This document shows, piece after piece, positions 26,816 through 39,508 of a stretch of DNA of 64,000 nt (positions are counted from its first letter, which is position 1; each line of letters starts with the position of its first letter). The translations under genes were made by a program, and so were the position numbers. This DNA is from Ashinkailepas kermadecensis (taxonomy: Eukaryota; Arthropoda; Thecostraca; Neolepadidae): NCBI GenBank assembly GCA_034440615.1, contig JAOTOM010004116.1:26001-90000 (forward strand), given 5' to 3'. The notes under the pieces were generated by a model. The model saw nothing but the letters and a program-made list of their open reading frames with translations. It was not told the DNA's origin and did no database searches.

Positions 26816-27704
26816 CTGGGCGGCAGTCGGCCCGACCAGCCCGCCACGCTCTGCCTGTGCGTGGTCCGTCCGGTCACGCACGGCGCGGCGCACGCATCAC
26901 GATGTGCAATGTGGCTGTGCCACGGCTTCCCCAGCCGGGGTAATCGCCCCGACACATTCACGTGAGTGGGGAATGTACACTGGACGGAGGCGACCCTGCC
27001 GAGTCCATGCCACAGCAGAGACTGGCAGTGCAGTCTGCTGAGGCCGGGTGGTTATGCGGATTGTATATCGTGCCGGGGATTGCCATACCAACAAGCACGA
27101 TTTCTTCAACAAAACCACGATCTCGATATCCAAGGACTCACGATCGATCGATCATCACCATCATCATCATTAGAAGCAAAACCAGATCGACCAGTTGGTC
27201 AAACACCGCCGCGAAGCCGCAACACCACCTAGAGGCTTCGACGCCACGGGCGCAACGTACCGGCTATTGCCAACGTGCACGCATCCGCTGCACCGCGGGA
27301 AACAAAGACAGCCAGGTTGCGCCACAGGCGTGCTAAGAAAGCCGCGCCAACGCCAGCTGGCCATCACAGTGACCAACCAGAAGACGGGTCGACGCCCTCT
27401 TCGCCGCCCAGGCCAAACGACTACAACACGTCCGACCAGCCTGCCACTTAGGCCAGCTGGTCATATACCGCTACGAAGCCGGACACCAACGACGACCAGC
27501 CGGACACCCGAGACGACCAGCCTGCCACCAACTTATCGCCTTCTCTCCAGACTACTCGCACCTCTCTTCGAGACCACTTCTACTCGTCTACAGGTTGGTC
27601 CGGCGGTGCCGCCAACCCCCCCCCATTCCGCCGATATTTGTAAAAGTGTACACCTTTCTATCCCTGCCACAGCATCAAACCTCGACCCACCACACCCACC
27701 AAAC
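26816..27704. other. Unassigned; probable 5' leader of the LINE ORF1 from ~27180
   Basis: No host coding similarity. From about 27180 the sequence is CA-rich, with GACGACCAGCC-like words, and stays open in the ORF1 frame without resembling protein. This is typical of a LINE 5' UTR. Confidence 0.45.
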
Positions 27705-28855
27705 ATGGACCCCACACAGGACACACCGACGGGTGACTTTCTCTTCTGCCGCCGGGATGACGGGGAGCCTATGGGCTCCCTTGATCCCTGGACGGTGGAG
27801 GACGAAATCACCCGTCACACACGGCAGCCCCTACACGCAAAACAGGTCCGCTCCGGGGCTCTGCTCATCCAATCACACAACACACACGACGCGGACACAC
27901 TGACAAACATTACACACATAACTGGCATACCCGTCACCATAACACTAGCCGCACACCTCAACACATCTCAGGGTATAATCCACGCTCGGGAAGTGGCCTG
28001 GATGACGGAGGAAGAACTGACCATCAGGTTCAGAAGCCAGGGCATATCCTCCGTCTACAGACCACCCACCCCGGCACACAAACCTGACTCATACACCCTG
28101 ATACTCGCCTTTACCACACGACAACCACCCACGCACGTCAAAGCCGGCCACATCACCTATCACGTCACCCCTCCCTCGACGCTGCCAGTTCTGCCAGCGG
28201 TACGGGCACTCGAAGGGGGGGGTGCCACGACACAGAACCCACCTGCGCAAACTGCGCAGAACAACATGACAGCAACACACAACGCTGCGTCGGCTGTGGC
28301 GGAGGCCACACCTCCCGGGACAGGGCCTGCCCTCGGTGGACAAGGGAGAAAGAAATTCTCCGCCTTGTCCACCTCGAGGGCTGGGCCCTGCCGCGGGCAA
28401 GGTCGTGGGTCAACGGCCCGCAGTCGACGCAGAACATCCAACAACACTACACGGACATCCAATCCACACAAACACAGACATCTCACACCCCACCACCCTC
28501 CAAAGAAACACAAACTGACCCAGCCATCATTATCCGACCCCATACCAAGGCAACAAAACAACACAAACCCAGACACTATTCACCCACACACCCAACACAA
28601 GCACCACCACCAGTACCAGAACGTGAAACGCACAATACATCACCACTACCAGGCACATCCCACCACTCACTAACACCCTACGCAGTCCGTAAGAACCTAC
28701 GGTTCGAACTCGAGACAAACACCAACTCAGAAGACGACAGCTCAGACAACATCGCAGTCATCACCCACGCACCCGCCACAAGAGCATACAACAAAACAAA
28801 CACCACATCTACCAAGCACAAACCACATACTCGCGCCAAATCTTCCAAACACTGA
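27705..28855 (+). pseudogene. Non-LTR retrotransposon ORF1 (nucleic-acid-binding protein), frameshifted
   Basis: A good start (AACATGG) opens MDPTQDTPTGDFLFC. Residues ~70-150 (ALLIQSHNTHDADTLTNITH, then IPVTITLAAHLNTSQGII) match the RRM-like half of jockey/R1/I-type ORF1 proteins. Next come CCHC zinc knuckles (CQFCQRYGHSKGG, then CANC/CVGCGGGHTSRDRACP) followed by REKEILRL, as in this family. These parts are in three frames: one break near 28178 and one at a run of eight G at 28206-28213. The C-terminal frame stops at 28855. No endonuclease/RT ORF follows, so the copy is truncated. Its role in an intact element is to bind the RNA template. Confidence 0.8.
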
Positions 28856-28904
28856 TCGTCCCAAACACATCCTATCACCTTGACCCGCCCAAGTCTACCC
28901 ATGA

Positions 28905-29045
28905 TGTGCAAAAAAGGAAGAAAAAACAAAACAAAACAAAACAAAAACAAAACAAAGAAATGACAAAAGAAGAAAAGAAAAGAAAAACTAAAAGGCCCAA
29001 ACCAGGAGAGAAAAAGAAAAACCAAAAAAAAGACAAGGTAATACA
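28905..29045 (+). repeat. A-rich tract, (AAAAC)n and (AAAAG)n
   Basis: AACAAAACAAAAC and AGAAAAGAAAAG words follow the ORF1 stop closely. They could be a poly(A)-like end of a truncated insertion. Confidence 0.6.
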
Positions 29046-29514
29046 GACACTACAAAAAGGCCGAAAACATACGCATGTGCATGTTTCAATACCTTCTTGC
29101 ATTGTTCAAACCAACGGCGATGACCACTGCTATCCCTCTACACCCCTAAACGGCACCGTCCGGACCGATTCTGCCAGCTCATCTATAACACAACTAAACA
29201 GCCGATATCACCCCAAGGTGGCAGGCTGGTCAAACTCAAGCACACACACACACACACATACCAACAAGGCCGGGGACATACCCTGTCGACTGCTTACGAG
29301 GCCGGGGAGATATTATGACGACTGAACATACAACAAATACGGGAGCAGGATTCCGCTCTCTCAGGAGCAGACTTCTAACAATGTAACATTAATTTTTTCC
29401 GTAACCGGGATTTCATGGTTCACTAGGTCGAACGTTTTCTTCACATAAAAACGCACACATGCGCACAGACACTTTTCCATATAATATTTATTTTGCATGA
29501 ACCAATCATTGCAC
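29046..29514. other. Unassigned
   Basis: Nothing recognised except a short (CA)n at 29240-29260. Confidence 0.5.
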
Positions 29515-29905
29515 TTAGTAGCATAGACGCAATGAGCTGTGCCTATTTTGGTTTTGAAACCGTACTAATCGCCATGCGTAAACAAGTAATCTTGCATACA
29601 AATTAGTACAGATAGCGAAAACCTTCCTGACTACACTAGTCAGAGTTATAGGAGGATAATTGTCCAATGCGTTAACGTTCGCTGATTTGTTTTTGACCAT
29701 TGAAACAAGTACAACTGCCATCAGTGAGCTCGGCAAAACACAACGGGTCATGGAAAACGTGACACAGCTAGCAGGATGCGATGCTGGAGTTGTTCACGCA
29801 TTTTTAAGCTGCTCAGTGAATGTCTCAACGTCGCCGCACGCTTTCTTAACAAATGGTTCACGAACAACAGCAACACTGGTCAGAATGCATAGTCACGCAT
29901 GCGGC
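29515..29905 (-). pseudogene. LINE reverse-transcriptase N-terminal scrap
   Basis: The - strand contains KNKSANVNALDNYPPITLTS VVRKVF (29600-29690), close to the canonical NYRPI-LTSVV-K-FE block at the start of LINE reverse transcriptases. Upstream residues resemble the preceding linker, with an in-frame stop. Confidence 0.65.
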
Positions 29906-30569
29906 CGAGCACACACAGCCTTCTACGCTAATGCGTTTATTTTTGCGTAGAACATGACGGGGTGAAGGGATAAGGCGGGAGGGGGTATTTCATCACTTCC
30001 GTGTCGCTACATTGAGCCGATAATTATAGAGGAAAAAATACTTTGGTTACCATACATAAGGGTGAGTGCATTGTCCTTATTCCTGTCACCAGCACTTCAC
30101 GCGAATTCTGTCAGCTGGCATGACAAAAGATACTTTGAATACGATTAATGTCAAAGATAAGGCTGAGGACATCAACGTTAAGTTAATATTTGCTACATGC
30201 AGTAATACATGTTAATATTTGCTACATGCAGTAATACATGTTAACTTGTTGATTAACTGCGGGTGCTCCGTGACGTTACAGGAAACGCATATAACAGAAA
30301 GACTTAATACGACACAATCCAACCGGATGCCCGTCAAAATGAGAAGAAAAAAAACGTTTAGGTGATGGCGATCATGCTACAATATAGTGTCTCTCACTAT
30401 TAGCACCAATATTCATTCGTCGTTCATAGCTGAAACAAGCAGTCATCGAGCAGTTGACCGCCTTGACGAGGCCAGACTGATCATGGAGCACGGCCGCGCG
30501 TCACTGTTCCCACCGGCGGATGTCAGTCACGACAGCCGGCGGGCACGGCGCCAGGCAGCGGCGGCGTAC
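29906..30569. other. Unassigned, AT-rich
   Basis: Only a two-copy ~29 bp direct repeat (TTAATATTTGCTACATGCAG) at 30184-30241 stands out. Confidence 0.55.
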
Positions 30570-31280
30570 GCCCAGCAGTGACAGGCGGAGAGTCGGGCCG
30601 CGCACAGGCAGCGGTGGGCTGCCCGCGCCACTGGTCGGCGGCACACGCCCAGCGGTGGGGGGTCGGCGCGCACAGGCGGCGGTGGGCCCCCCGCGCCGCC
30701 TGGTCGGCGGCACACGCCCAGCAGTGACAGGCGGAGGGCCGCGCAAGGCAGCTGGTGCGCGCCACTGGTCGGCGGCACACGCCCAGCAGTGACAGGCGGA
30801 GAGTCGGGCCGCGCACAGGACGTGGGCCCGCGCCACTGGTCGGCGGCACACGCCCAGCAGTGACAGGCGGAGAGTCGGGCCGCGCACAGGCAGCGGTGGG
30901 CCCGCGCCACTGGTCGGCGGCACACGCCCAGCAGTGACAGGGGGGCGGGCCCGCGCCACTGGTCGGCGGCACACGCCCAGCAGTGACAGGCGGAGGGTCG
31001 GGCCGCGCACAGGCAGCGGTGGGCTGCCCGCGCCACTGGTCGGCGGCACACGCCCAGCAGTGACAGGCGGAGGGTCGGGCCGCGCACAGGCAGCGGTGAG
31101 CTGCCCGCGCCACTGGTCGGCGGCACACGCCCAGCAGTGACAGGCGGAGAGTCGGGCCGCGCACAGGCAGCGGTGAGCTGCCCGCGCCACTGGTCGGCGG
31201 CACACGCCCAGCAGTGACAGGCGGAGAGTCGGGCCGCGCACAGGCAGCGGTGAGCTGCCCGCGCCACTGGTCGCCGCACC
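30570..31280. repeat. ~75 bp minisatellite, nine copies with internal deletions
   Basis: The unit includes GCCACTGGTCGGCGGCACAC, GCCCAGCAGTGACAGGCGGA and GTCGGGCCGCGCACAGGCAG. Copy spacing varies from 49 to 80 bp. Confidence 0.9.
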
Positions 31281-31284
31281 ACAC

Positions 31285-32205
31285 TGACCGGACACCGGCG
31301 ACGGGGAGCCACACTGGCAGACGGACGTCCGACCGACGGAGGGCAGACCGACCGGCGACGGGGAGCCACACTGGCAGACGGACGTCCGACCGACGGAGGG
31401 CAGACCGACCGGCGACGGGGAGCCACACTGGCAGACGGACGTCCGACCGACGGAGGGCAGACCGACCGGCGACGGGGAGCCACACTGGCAGACGGACGTC
31501 CGACCGACGGAGGGCAGACCGACCGGCGACGGGGAGCCACACTGGCAGACGGACGTCCGACCGACGGAGGGCAGACCGACCGGCGACGGGGAGCCACACT
31601 GGCAGACGGACGTCCGACCGACGGAGGGCAGACCGACCGGCGACGGGGAGTCACACTGGCAGACGGACGTCCGACCGACGGAGGGCAGACCGACCGGCGA
31701 CGGGGAGCCACACTGGCAGACGGACGTCCGACCGACGGAGGGCAGACCGACCGGCGACGGGGAGCCACACTGGCAGACGGACGTCCGACCGACGGAGGGC
31801 AGACCGACCGGCGACGGGGAGCCACACCGGCAGACGGACGTCCGACCGACGGAGGGCAGACCGACCGGCGACGGGGAGCCACACTGGCAGACGGACGTCC
31901 GACCGACGGAGGGCAGACCGACCGGCGACGGGGAGCCACACTGGCAGACGGACGTCCGACCGACGGAGGGCAGACCGACCGGCGACGGGGAGCCACACCT
32001 GGCAGACGGACGTCCGACCGACGGAGGGCAGACCGACCGGCGACGGGGAGCCACACTGGCAGACGGACGTCCGACCGACGGAGGGCAGACCGACCGGCGA
32101 CGGGGAGCCACACTGGCAGACGGACGTCCGACCGATGGAGGGCAGACCGACCGGCGACGGGGAGCCACACTGGCAGACGGACGTCCGACCGACGGAGGGC
32201 GGACG
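31285..32205. repeat. 57 bp minisatellite, ~16 copies
   Basis: The unit runs CCGGCGACGGGGAGCCACAC, TGGCAGACGGACGTCCGACC, GACGGAGGGCAGACCGA. Copies are nearly identical. 57 is divisible by three, so long repetitive frames (360-600 codons) exist on both strands and are not genes. One copy has an extra base at ~31998. Confidence 0.95.
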
Positions 32206-33689
32206 GGTAGGAAGGAAGGGTAGGAAAATGCGAATGGCAGCCCGATGGGCAGGTGCCATCTCGACTGCAGCGAGCCGTCCGAGCGGAAGCGGGTACCTCG
32301 ACTGACAGCGGGCATCCTGATCGCGACCGGCAGTCTGATCGTCTACAGTCTGACCGATGGAGGGGGGGGGGGGATGTCTGATCGCGGCTGGCAGTCTGAC
32401 TGGCTAAACACTCCACCGGCGGAGGCCACCACAGACCGACTGACAGTCGTCAGCCAGCGACGGCGGCCCGGCCGACAGTGGGAAGCACGACGGGCAGACG
32501 GTAAACGCCTACCGCGACATCATCGTGGGCGTCCTGGTGGACTGGCAGACGAGTGGGTGCCGATCCTGGTGGACTCGCAGACGAGTGGGTGCCGACTCGG
32601 ACCGTATCATCGGACATCGGACACCGGTACCGGTACCGGTACCGCTCCACCGCAGATCGGGTCACGTGACCACTCGGCGAGTCACGTCACGCCACGCACG
32701 ATACGGCCCAAGGTGCAGAACATCTTCAGGAATTTCCGGCCACACACACGTGATGGGTCGTGATGGTCGACCATCACGACCCGCTTGTGGACTGCACACT
32801 CGCAGCCTGCATTCGGGAAACGGTGTGTCGTCTCGAACACACGAAGGTCACCACGACACCCGGGTCTGGGCTACGGGTTGCGGGACAGCTGGCGAGCGAC
32901 AGCTGGCGTGCGACAGCTGGCGAACGACAGCTGCTGCTTCCCGATGTAACGAATCCCACTCGGAATATGCACAGGCCAATTCCATCCTTGGATGGCTCCA
33001 TCACGCTCCAGGCAGAGCGCAATGACGCATCAGTTTCACATAGCTGGCTTTCGATGGACTGTGGCACACATCTGGTGAAGGGGTGTCCCACAACAGAAGA
33101 GGAAAGTCACAATGTGACGTGCTCATTCTTTATGCATTCCTTTATCCCGGATTTTAATGTTCAAATGACTCTTCACTTCGGCGAGTAAAACAAAATCAGT
33201 GCGGTAAAGAATGCGAGCCGAGCGCACAAAATGTCACCTTCCTCCCCCCCCCATAAACCCTTAAGTTGGAGTGTCCTGTGCCGTCGTGTTGGTCGCGCCC
33301 ACAATAGTTAGTGCGAACGCACAATCAGTTCTTAGTTCGACCATCCAGTCTGCACGACAAGCGCACAGAAGACTAACTTGGTCAGACTGAATGCAAAAAT
33401 GCACTTGAGCTCACCAGCATTTTTGGAAAGTTGTCCGCTGGTCCGGCGAGTAGGCCAGCCCATCAGTGCGGCACAATTCGCCGGAGTCTCGGTGGATCCG
33501 CCAATCGGCAGCTGCCCATTCGCCCGGCGACCAGCTGCGCCACCACCTACCATGTGCCGCCGAACGCCAGCTGCCGCGCCACAGCTGTCGGCTGCGTCGG
33601 CAGCGGCGCGCCGCCGGTGCCCCGGCGAGGACTCACGGCGCCACGCATTAGCGGACGTGCCGACGGAGAAACGGTGACGGCCTGGTCTC
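32206..33689. other. Unassigned, partly CpG-rich
   Basis: Contains short repeats (GGTACC at 32627-32640, GACAGCTGGCG at 32886-32930), a G run at 32361 and a C run at 33243. The CpG-rich part (33430-33680) has open frames on both strands but no recognisable protein. Confidence 0.5.
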
Positions 33690-33981
33690 GGCCGCTGACG
33701 TCTGTGGGAACGCCGGCCGCCGTGTCCTGGTTCCCTGTCGGACTGTCCAACAGCACAGAGACACCGGCCGTCGTGTCCTGATTCTCCGTCAGACTCTCCG
33801 ACATAAAACACCAGACATCGGCCGTCGTGTCCTGGTTCTCTGTTGGACTGTTCAACAGCACAGAGACATCGGCCGCCGTGTCCTGGTTATCCGTCGGACT
33901 GCCCGACACAGAACACCACACAGACACCGACCACCGAGTCCTGGTTCCCTGTCGGACTGCCCAACACAGAACACCACACAG

Positions 33982-35790
33982 ATCTTTTAATCTTTTAAGG
34001 GATACTCAACATGGATTTCGATCTCGAAGGTCTTGTTTAACTAGCCTTTTGGAGTTCATGGAGTATGTTACTAAAGAAGTAGACAATCAAAGCAGGATGA
34101 ATGTTGTGTACTTGGACTTTAGCAAAGCTTTTGATAAGTTCCACATGGGAGGCTAATTCATCAACTACAGCAACATGGGATTGTTGGAAAAGTTATAGGT
34201 TGGATTGAAGCATGTTTGAGGGGAAGGAAACAAAGGGCAATGCTAAATGGATGTAAATCTGATTGGAAGGATGTTCTGAGTGGAGTACCACAGGGCTCTG
34301 TTCTAGGACCACTTTTCTTTATCATCTTTGTGAATAACATTGAGGTAGGGCTGAGGAATAGAGTGTTCAAATTTGCTGATGACATCAAGCTGGTAGGAGT
34401 GGCAAACAGTTGTGATCAATCTATAAATATTCAACTAGACTTGGGGCACCTAAAAAAGTGGGCTGATCAATGACAGATGTCTTTCAACTATGACAAGTGT
34501 AAGGTTATGCATCTGGGGTCTGGAGGTGAGACTAAGATATACAATGGGAGGGAGGGAACTGGATGTTATTGAAGAGGAAAGGGACTTAGGTGTGTTGGTT
34601 TCAAGAGACCTTAAAGCAGAAAAACAATGTAGCTCAGCTAGGAACAGGGCACTCAGAATGCTGGGACTCATTAATAGAAGTGTGATATATAAGAGCAAGG
34701 AAGTCATGACAAAACTGTACTTAGCATATGTGCGACCCCACTTGGAATATTATGTACAAGCATGGAGCCCCTACCTAGAAACAGATAGAGACATGTTAGA
34801 AAGAGTGCAGCGCAAAGCAACTAGACTCATCAGTGGAATAGGTAATTTAGAATATGGAGAAAGGCTTGTGGCATTGGATATGTACTCACTCAAGTATAGG
34901 AGATTAAGGGGGGACATGATTTAAATGTACAAAATTGTTAAAGGACTAGATCAGTTCAATTTGAATGGTGCTCTTCAGTTTAGAACATCACATAGGGGTC
35001 ATCAATTCAGGTTAGACAAGTTGAGGTGTAGGACAGTTAAGCGACAACAGGTCTTCAGTCAAATGGTTGTTGATCAGTGGAATGAGCTGCCTGCTGATGT
35101 TGTGGGGAGTTCCTCATTGAATGTATTTAAAAGTAGGGTGGACACATTTTTTTTCAGACAGGAAAATCTTGTTTTTGAGTTATAATTTGTGATGGATGGG
35201 GTGAGATTTATGTTAAGTAAGTGTGCACGGCACAGATCCCATTAAGCAGGCATAGATGCAGTTGGAAAATTATTGATAAGGCGTTCAATCCACATGTGTA
35301 AAAGAGATCAGGGGAAAAGGGCTGGATAGCTAGGGTAGATAGGCGTTGATAGGTGTGTGGGATATTGGAGGACTGGTTTCTTCAGGATGTGGGATGGTTG
35401 GTGTGGGTCTTTTTACCAGGCTTATGGTATCTTCCATTTACAGACTTAACTGGATGGGCCTTTGGGTCTCTTATTAAGCCTAAATGCTTTATAACTTTAT
35501 ATAGGGTGTACCTAGCAATGGATTCAGCACCTTCCTTCGGGATGTGATACTGATGAAATTGTATATGGTAGCACAATGGGTATGATGGGAGGAGTTTGTA
35601 ATTGTTGAGTGTGTTATGCAATAGCAAGTGAATGGTGCTAGATAGGGTGGGATATATAGCTCCCTAGGAACTTGAGATAAGGGATTGATTGGGGTGAGGG
35701 TATGTACATTTCTAGTACCTTTTCTAGATAGGCTTAATTCAGATGGGCCCCTGTGGCTCTTATTAAGCCTTAACACTTTATGACTTTATG
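33982..35790 (+). mobile_element. CR1-like LINE, 5'-truncated, with 8-mer 3' repeats
   Basis: About 1.8 kb covering the second half of a reverse transcriptase and a 3' UTR. It ends in two perfect ACTTTATG 8-mers (35775-35790), the form of 3' end typical of CR1 elements. ACAG flanks both ends (33978-33981, 35791-35794). A second, diverged tail-like block (GGATGGGCCTTTGGGTCTCT TATTAAGCC) at 35450-35505 is repeated at 35738-35790. Confidence 0.85.
34005..35185 (+). pseudogene. Reverse transcriptase of the CR1-like LINE, broken
   Basis: RT blocks in order: HGFRSRRSCLTSLLEFMEYV, NVVYLDFSKAFDKFH, WKDVLSGVPQGSVLGPLFF, VFKFADDIKLVG (the catalytic F-ADD), SFNYDKCKVMHLG, then the C-terminal RNRALRMLGLINRSVIYKS and YVRPHLEYYVQAWSPYL. 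Breaks seen: a frame change near 34150, an in-frame TGA at about 34471 where Trp is expected, a frame change near 34545 and a TAA at about 34922. The copy is inactive. Confidence 0.9.
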
Positions 35791-36252
35791 ACAGACACCG
35801 ACCACCGAGTCCTGGTTCCCTGTCGGACTGCCCCGCACAGAACACCACACGGACACCAACCACCGTGACCTGGTTCCCTGTCGGACTGCCCGACACAGAA
35901 CACCACACGGACACCAACCACCGAGTCCTGGTTCCCTGTCGGACTGTCCGACACAGAACACCACACGGACACCAACCACCGAGTCCTGGTTATCGTCGGA
36001 CTGCCCGACACAGAACACCACACCGACACCAACCACCGAGTCCTGGTTCCCTGTCGGACTGTCCGACACAGAACACCACACGGACACCAACCACCGAGTC
36101 CTGGTTATCGTCGGACTGCCCGACACAGAACACCACACCGACACCAACCACCGTGACCTGGTTCCCTGTCGGACTGTCCGACACAGAGCACCACTCGGAC
36201 ACCGGGCACCACGTATAGGTTTACTGCGCTAAGTTAGACTAAATTGGTTCGA

Positions 36253-36399
36253 TGGATTCTGACTGTGCGACGCAGACAGCAGCTGAGACGATATGGCGCC
36301 GCCTGCCTCTCGCCCTGGGCGGGCATCGCGGGGAATCGAACCCCGTACCTCTTGCGTGCCAGACGCTCAGCTTAACCACTGAGCTACCCACGCCCTGCC
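36253..36399 (-). mobile_element. tRNA-derived SINE with perfect 12 bp target duplication
   Basis: AAATTGGTTCGA flanks it at 36241-36252 and 36400-36411. Read on the - strand the head is GTGGGTAGCTCAGTGGTTAA (A box) ... GGGGTTCGATTCCCC (B box), followed by a body and GCGGCGCCATATCGTCTCAG in the tail. The anticodon stem does not pair properly, so it is not a working tRNA. Confidence 0.85.
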
Positions 36400-36411
36400 A
36401 AATTGGTTCGA

Positions 36412-38329
36412 CCAAGTGAGACGTATGGCCGTGACCGACTGGTGGCGGCAGGTGTGAGGCCAGGTCAGGTCATGTCAGATCAGGCACGGCAGGTGAGGCG
36501 CGTGACCACCGCCGGCCGCCGGCGGCAGGAGCGAGATGGCGACGCGCCGGCCGCCCTCAGACGCCGCGCCAGGCCAGTGTTGACGCGGCGTCGCTCGGCC
36601 ACGGAGGTGCTCGGTCCGCTGTCGGGAGGTGCTCGGTGTGCGGCACACACTGTGACGACGGCCGGTGGCGACGTGGCCATACGGCAGTGCTGCCGGTGTC
36701 GAGCATGAGCAGGGGCGCCGGCCACCGGTGAGGTCAGGCTTGGACTGTGGACTGCACCACCGCAGCACCGCCACACGACAGTCCGCGTCATGCACCAGCA
36801 CAGGTAAAGGCACATCGTGTCAGCTCACTGGGAACCATTCGAATCGTTTGTGTGTTCTCGATGGTACTGCAGCATATAGCGATCCCGTTTTACCATAACG
36901 CTACGATGAAGACCACACCCATTCATTTTGCGTCTCGGGGTTGTACCAAAAAAACGGGGTTGAACCACACAAATATGAGATATCTATTATAATATCCAGT
37001 TGCAGAAAGCTTAGGCTCTATGGCAGTTATACAATGTGACTATTTCCATCGCAGTTTCATTGTCAAATAACTGCGCATGCACTTGGCGAAAAACAAATGC
37101 TTTCTGGCGACAGGAAGAAAACGTCTTGGCTTTGCCGCGTAGTCATGGAAATTCGTCACCATTCGCAAATAAAGTATACCGGTGTTTCATCACTTCCCGC
37201 CAGACGAAGTCTGGCGGAAAGTCTGTCAGCAACATCTGACCAGACGTTGCTGGTCAGATGTTCCCGGCAGTACCGGGCCGCACCGACAGCACGGTCAGCA
37301 CGACAGAAACACGACCAACACGTCCGTGTTAATCGTTCACTGACGTCATCCACGTTATTCACTGACGTCGCTGAACCAAGGCCGATACCGACGGCCGCCA
37401 CCACAAGCCGATGTGTGTGGGGGAGGGGCAGGGGACATTGGCGGAGGACTGACGAGTAAGTTCATTCTGTCGCTCCACGCCCACAGACGCAATCTCAAAG
37501 TCCCCTCAGATGCTCGACATCTCACCCTGGTGGCGGCGCGAATGTCAAACACGCTGTGGGGTATTCGAATCGCACCAGCCAGGGTATTGACCCTAAAGTT
37601 GCACCAACTAATATAACGCACACAACAATATGGCAAACAACAAAAGACAGCATACGCAAAATACAATTGACATGCTCGGTGACACGGTGAGACGACAGTA
37701 CGGCTATGCGCACGAATCGGGAATACGTGTGCAATACACGCCGACACATATACTCTTCCTTCAAGTACCAGCTGAACAGTGAAACCGGCCAGGCTCCCCG
37801 GCCCCAGTGTTGTCCAATCGGGGACTGACAACGGGCCGAGGTGTTGCGCTGCCGTGACAGCTCGACTGAATACTGTGCCGCAGCACCGGCCTGCCGTTCC
37901 CGGCCCAACTTTCTGTGGCTGACAATGCGTGTGGTATGTGGGGCATCTATGCCCGCGAAGGCATTCATAACAACGCCAATGCAAAATATGCAACCCGAGT
38001 GAACGTTTGCCACACAGTGTGATATTTGTACACGACCCGGCCTGCCTCGGGAGCGGTAGCAGTCACGGAGCGGGAAGTTCAGACGTACGCGTCTCCGAAA
38101 CTTGTCGGGTAGGCACACGTCGTCGGAACTCCGACAATCATTGCTTTACCGGTAATATGCTTCGGAAGAAATTCACAGCTTTCCAATGGCTGAGGTACAA
38201 CGAAATATGGCAACAAATTATTTCACTTAGTTCTCGAGCATGAAACCGTTAGATGCAAACTTCAGGAAACTAGCGGAAGTATCTCGACATATCTGATCTC
38301 CATCGCGCTATGATTTTACTTGTAGTTTA
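36412..38329. other. Unassigned
   Basis: A CpG-rich part at 36430-36740, then mixed sequence. Open frames on both strands lack recognisable similarity. Confidence 0.5.
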
Positions 38330-38370
38330 GGGGCGCATTGACTGCATAGGTCATATAGCTATGCTTTTGC
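38330..38370 (-). mobile_element. Retroposon hairpin tail remnant
   Basis: GGGGCGCATTGACTGCATAG and GTCATATAGC correspond to the inverse of the hairpin module; the last arm is lost. Confidence 0.55.
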
Positions 38371-38879
38371 TTCACAAGTTCCACGGCTTCTTTGCTAGGC
38401 GGCATTTCACTGCCTTTGTTTAATGCATTCTACACACCAAATGGACATACTAATCTGATTGAACACGGGAAGCTACCAAAGTGAAATGTACGCTGATGAC
38501 CGGCGTGCATTTCACCGGCCGATCGGCAGCAAAAAGACAGACCAAACCCAACAGCGAGCTAGCCGTGTGTCATACAGAGCACACGAAATGTTCACGCACG
38601 TCATGTCAAATAAGGCGTCTGCCGTTCGCCAACCCGAGGCAGCACGTGGCGCTTACTTCTCGTCAGACAGTCGGGATTGGTCGGTTGTTGGCGTTGTAGG
38701 GTGCGTCAGCGCAGACGCCATCATTTCGCACTCATGAAGAGCTCATCCACAAGCTGAACTGAGTGGTAGCATTAAGTGGCGGTAGCGTTTATCGGCTTGA
38801 CGACGCGTCGACCGTTTTGGGTGATATAGCCGAGCGCTTGAGTGGATGGTGCCGGGTCACGGTGGCACTACAGGGCTGT

Positions 38880-39015
38880 CTCTCAACACACCTGGTAATT
38901 ACCATACGCCACTATCTCACGATGACTGGTCACGGGCCAAGAGTAGCTGACAGGCGGAGCTCGAACCCGCAACCATTCGGTTGGCAGACGAGCACCTTTG
39001 CCTCTAGACTACTAC
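38880..39015 (-). mobile_element. tRNA-derived SINE head (TAGTCTAG family)
   Basis: On the - strand it reads GTAGTCTAGAGGCAAAGGTG (A box), CTCGTCTGCCAACCGAATGG and GCGGGTTCGAGCTCCGCC (B box). It matches the head of the intact SINE at 52854-53021. Confidence 0.7.
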
Positions 39016-39059
39016 CCCCCCCTCCCCCCGATGCGACCCTAATGAATGTAGTTGTCAAA

Positions 39060-39508
39060 AGTATCTATCTACCAATTAGGTGTGCATACCATTGGGAAGT
39101 GTATCCGCTAGGGAAAGTGGACCAGCGCCCCACAACGTACACAGCGCGAATCGTCCACTCGGTACGATCCGCATCTAAATATCGCACGGGTCGGCCCGAG
39201 GCGGACCAGCGCTTCTTCAGGTGGTGAGCACATCCCGCCGGCGCCGCCAGCCGTTTTGGCGGCTCAATTCCCGGTGTAACCGCCCGGCATGGTGAGAGAC
39301 ATTCGTGCGACGCTACCGTGTCGGCCGGCCAGCGTCCACTCACACGCCCGGCATTGGCTCCACACACGACAAAGGGCGATGGAAGGCAGCATCTGCCAAA
39401 CTTACACTCGAACTCCCTTTCTGTCTCGTTGTCTCTCCGTTTCTGTCTTTCTGCCTGTCTTGTTGTCTTTCTGTCCTTTCGTCTTTCTGTCTTTAGTCAG
39501 TTATCGTA
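39060..39508. other. Unassigned, with CTTTCTGTCT-rich end
   Basis: Degenerate (TTTCTGTC) words at 39418-39500. No gene recognised. Confidence 0.5.

Larger units (their letters stand above)
33690..36215. repeat. ~58 bp minisatellite split by a LINE insertion
   Basis: Units containing GTCCTGGTTCCCTGTCGGAC and CACAGAACACCACACGGACA occur at 33720-33981 and again at 35791-36215. The gap is exactly the CR1-like element at 33982-35790, so the array is older than the insertion. Confidence 0.9.

Noticed and set aside
30501..32416. Frames of 360-630 codons on both strands
   Set aside because: Two GC-rich minisatellites (about 75 and 57 bp) without stops; mutually overlapping in several frames.
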